A DNA stretch of 64,000 nucleotides, taken from the NCBI GenBank assembly GCA_036417435.1, contig CM070900.1, positions 117,940,315 to 118,004,314 on the forward strand, read 5' to 3'. Shown one piece after another: positions 61,977-64,000 of the stretch (the first letter of the stretch is position 1; every line of letters starts with the position of its first letter). Made by a program: the position numbers and the translations under genes. A model generated the notes under the pieces. That model had not been told where the DNA came from. It was given only the letters and a program-made list of their open reading frames with translations, and did no database searches. This stretch comes from Inia geoffrensis (taxonomy: Eukaryota > Chordata > Mammalia > Artiodactyla > Iniidae).

Positions 61977-62575
61977 TAAAAGCCAGTAAGAATGTATATA
62001 TTCTAAACTACTAAATGTAACTTAGAGCAGGATTTAATAGTTGATACATCTTATTTTTAGTCACATTTTTTCCCTCATGAATGAAAATATGCCTGACTAT
62101 TCTTTCATCACAATGCTAGGGAACAAATTTAAACTCTTTTCATCTGAATTTTTCTGTTTTAGCAATAGCATTCTAGCACCCTTGAAAGCTTAGATAGAAC
62201 AAGTGAAAACATTCAAGATGTTTTTAATTTATCTCATTGGATTGAAGCAAATGACAGCAGTAATCTTTGTTTTTGCCTCTGCAACTCTAAACTTTATACA
62301 TTTTAAGTCTGAATCAAATTACTACTTTTGATGTTCTTGATCACAGGTCCAGGAGATTGTCCCCTAAATGTGGCTTTGCTTGGATTATCAGCTATTGAAG
62401 TAAGAGAATTGCATAGCTTCCTTAAACTCAGAGTAATAGTAAAATATTACGGAAAAGGGGGAAAGATTGTATTATAACCAGTTCTCTTTGTCTCTCTCTC
62501 TCCCTCTCATGATATTAAAAAAAATTAGCTGCTGCTCTTGAGGAGAAAAGAAAATTCCCTTTTCTCCATTTTGGC

Positions 62576-62577
<2 letters not shown>

Positions 62578-62608
<31 letters not shown>
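62578..62608. repeat. GT microsatellite
   Basis: About 15 uninterrupted GT units. Confidence 0.95.
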
Positions 62609-62610
<2 letters not shown>

Positions 62611-64000
62611 AAATGTACTTAAGAAATTGGGGGATATGTTTCCACACACCACCAAAAGCCACAGATACTAACTTCTTTAGGCCTTGGGCAATGTATTTCA
62701 GAGTTTACATTAGAAAATGATGATACTGTTCTAATCTATAAACCACTTTCTTGGAATTTGGAGTTCTTGGTAAACTGTAGTAATTAACTCTTTCAGGATA
62801 GGAAATCAGTTTCTTAAACTGTGAAGTAATGTCATCTAATGTGTCATTGTTATCCTGAGTGAAAAATTTTTCTGCCCAGCAAAATTACTCTAGCCATATC
62901 TCAGTTTAACCACAGGTACTGTCCCAAAGTTGTGAGTCTGCTAGCTGAACATGGAACAAACATATTTTCTCAGAGAAGCACATTTTCTAATATTAACATC
63001 AATAGGAGAGGTGGTATACAATTGGTGATCTTTCGTGACAGAAAGATAAAGTATGCAAGATAACAGCATTAAATATAGGGCTTTCTGTCTTATAGACAAT
63101 TGGGTGGCTAAAACCCTGGGAAAAGACTCCAGTGTTGGATTCATACTCAGAGCTCCAGCAAGGTCAAGTTTTACAAAGACTTTCTTCCCAGAAAGAATAG
63201 AAAGTCATTGACTATCTGTAGGAGCTGAATTTCATTACTACTTAAAGAGTCTTTTTCACAATCCACTTGTGGTCTCTGTATCACAAAAGATGTATTGCAC
63301 AAGGACCTAAGACCATTTCTTTTATATATTCTTTAATATTTTTTTCTTATAGCTATAGGAACATTTCTGGATTTGTAAGTACTTAGTTCTTCAGAGAATG
63401 TAATGGGAAATCTATTGAAAACTGCCAGTAATGCATTTTTTAAACAGATGGCATACTTTGGTTACAGATTATTTACCAAATAGTTTTTGTGTCATCCCCT
63501 TTGAGAATGACTAGAAGATGCTAGGACTACATGTCTTCTTTTATATTCACAACTTTCTTTATCAATACTGTGTTCTCTGTAAACTTTAAGGGAACATGGG
63601 AGCTTCAGGAAGAATACAGCTGGCCTCATGAGAAATACTGAGGAACGCTTTGTGAATCTGGGGTTCAATTCTGAGCAGTATACTTTGTCAGAGGTATCCT
63701 TCTGACAGAGTGTGTTCCCTGCATTCCCCACAGTGTGCACTAGGATTGAAGGGATTGTATTTCTATGCATATATTCTGAACATACAGTTCCCCTATTCTG
63801 CTGTCCTCCTGGAAAAATCTGTCTCAACATGCTCTGGATGACATTCAGAGAAATTTATTCTTTCAAGTTTGTAATGAGTAGGAGAACAGATTCTGCCTAA
63901 AACCTCTCTAAGGGCATCGTAACTGACAAAACTGGTACACTCATTGAACACTATTATTAGTGTTTGGTTAATAAATGTATATGCAAAGTGTAGCACAATA
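62609..64000. other. No recognised gene
   Basis: A 112-codon reverse frame at 63492-63830 overlaps a 67-codon reverse frame (63793-63996) and a 62-codon forward frame (63712-63900). None shows a known motif, and chance or old repeat DNA is likelier than an exon. The last 500 bp (CTGTCCTCCTGGAAAAATCTG) are somewhat less AT-rich and could be an old interspersed repeat that I cannot name. Confidence 0.4.

Noticed and set aside
63492..63830. 112-codon reverse frame near the window end
   Set aside because: No motif, overlapped by other frames on both strands. I cannot distinguish it from chance.

Overview
The window looks like non-coding nuclear DNA of a placental mammal, most likely a cetacean or close cetartiodactyl relative. 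The best clue is the young SINEs: tRNA-derived elements that begin GGCTTCCCTGGTGG, carry a clear pol III B box and end in an A-run (7559-7804, 17079-17287, 28519-28744, 58555-58757, plus longer, older relatives at 17717-18058 and 61615-61976). I know this type as the CHR family of cetaceans, hippos and ruminants. I see no BovB, Bov-tA or pig PRE-1 elements. The species call is an inference from repeats only.

I found no functional protein-coding gene, no convincing exon, no functional tRNA, rRNA or ncRNA gene, no CRISPR array and no prokaryotic feature. Every long open frame I could explain lies in a transposable element. Background unique DNA is AT-rich, as in a gene desert or a long intron.

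Layout. 1-13 kb: old MIR, L2 and MLT1-type remnants, one young SINE, and a perfect 42-bp sequence present twice about 1 kb apart. 13-24 kb: an MLT1 LTR, two reverse-strand L1 3' halves, two SINEs, and a 130-bp imperfect inverted repeat at 22.75-22.88 kb. 24-32 kb: degraded L1 cut by later insertions, including a solo retroviral LTR that was itself hit by a short L1 beside its TATA-like box, then a SINE, L2, MIR and a long TG/TA microsatellite. 32-46 kb: a 3.3-kb 5'-truncated forward L1 with matching target-site duplications, a long L2 tract split by a MER2 DNA transposon, MLT1 solo LTRs and a short L1 tail. 46-53.4 kb: a composite L1 block with a forward 5'UTR piece, a reverse endonuclease-region piece and a nearly complete reverse L1 with wrecked ORF1 and ORF2. 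53.4-64 kb: a MER5A-like element split by an MLT1 LTR, MIR and L1 fragments, two SINEs and simple repeats.

Nothing here works as a pathway. The interest is in the order and mechanism of insertions and in several small templated duplications and inversions. Repeat family names come from memory of consensus sequences, without any database search, and boundaries of old elements are approximate.
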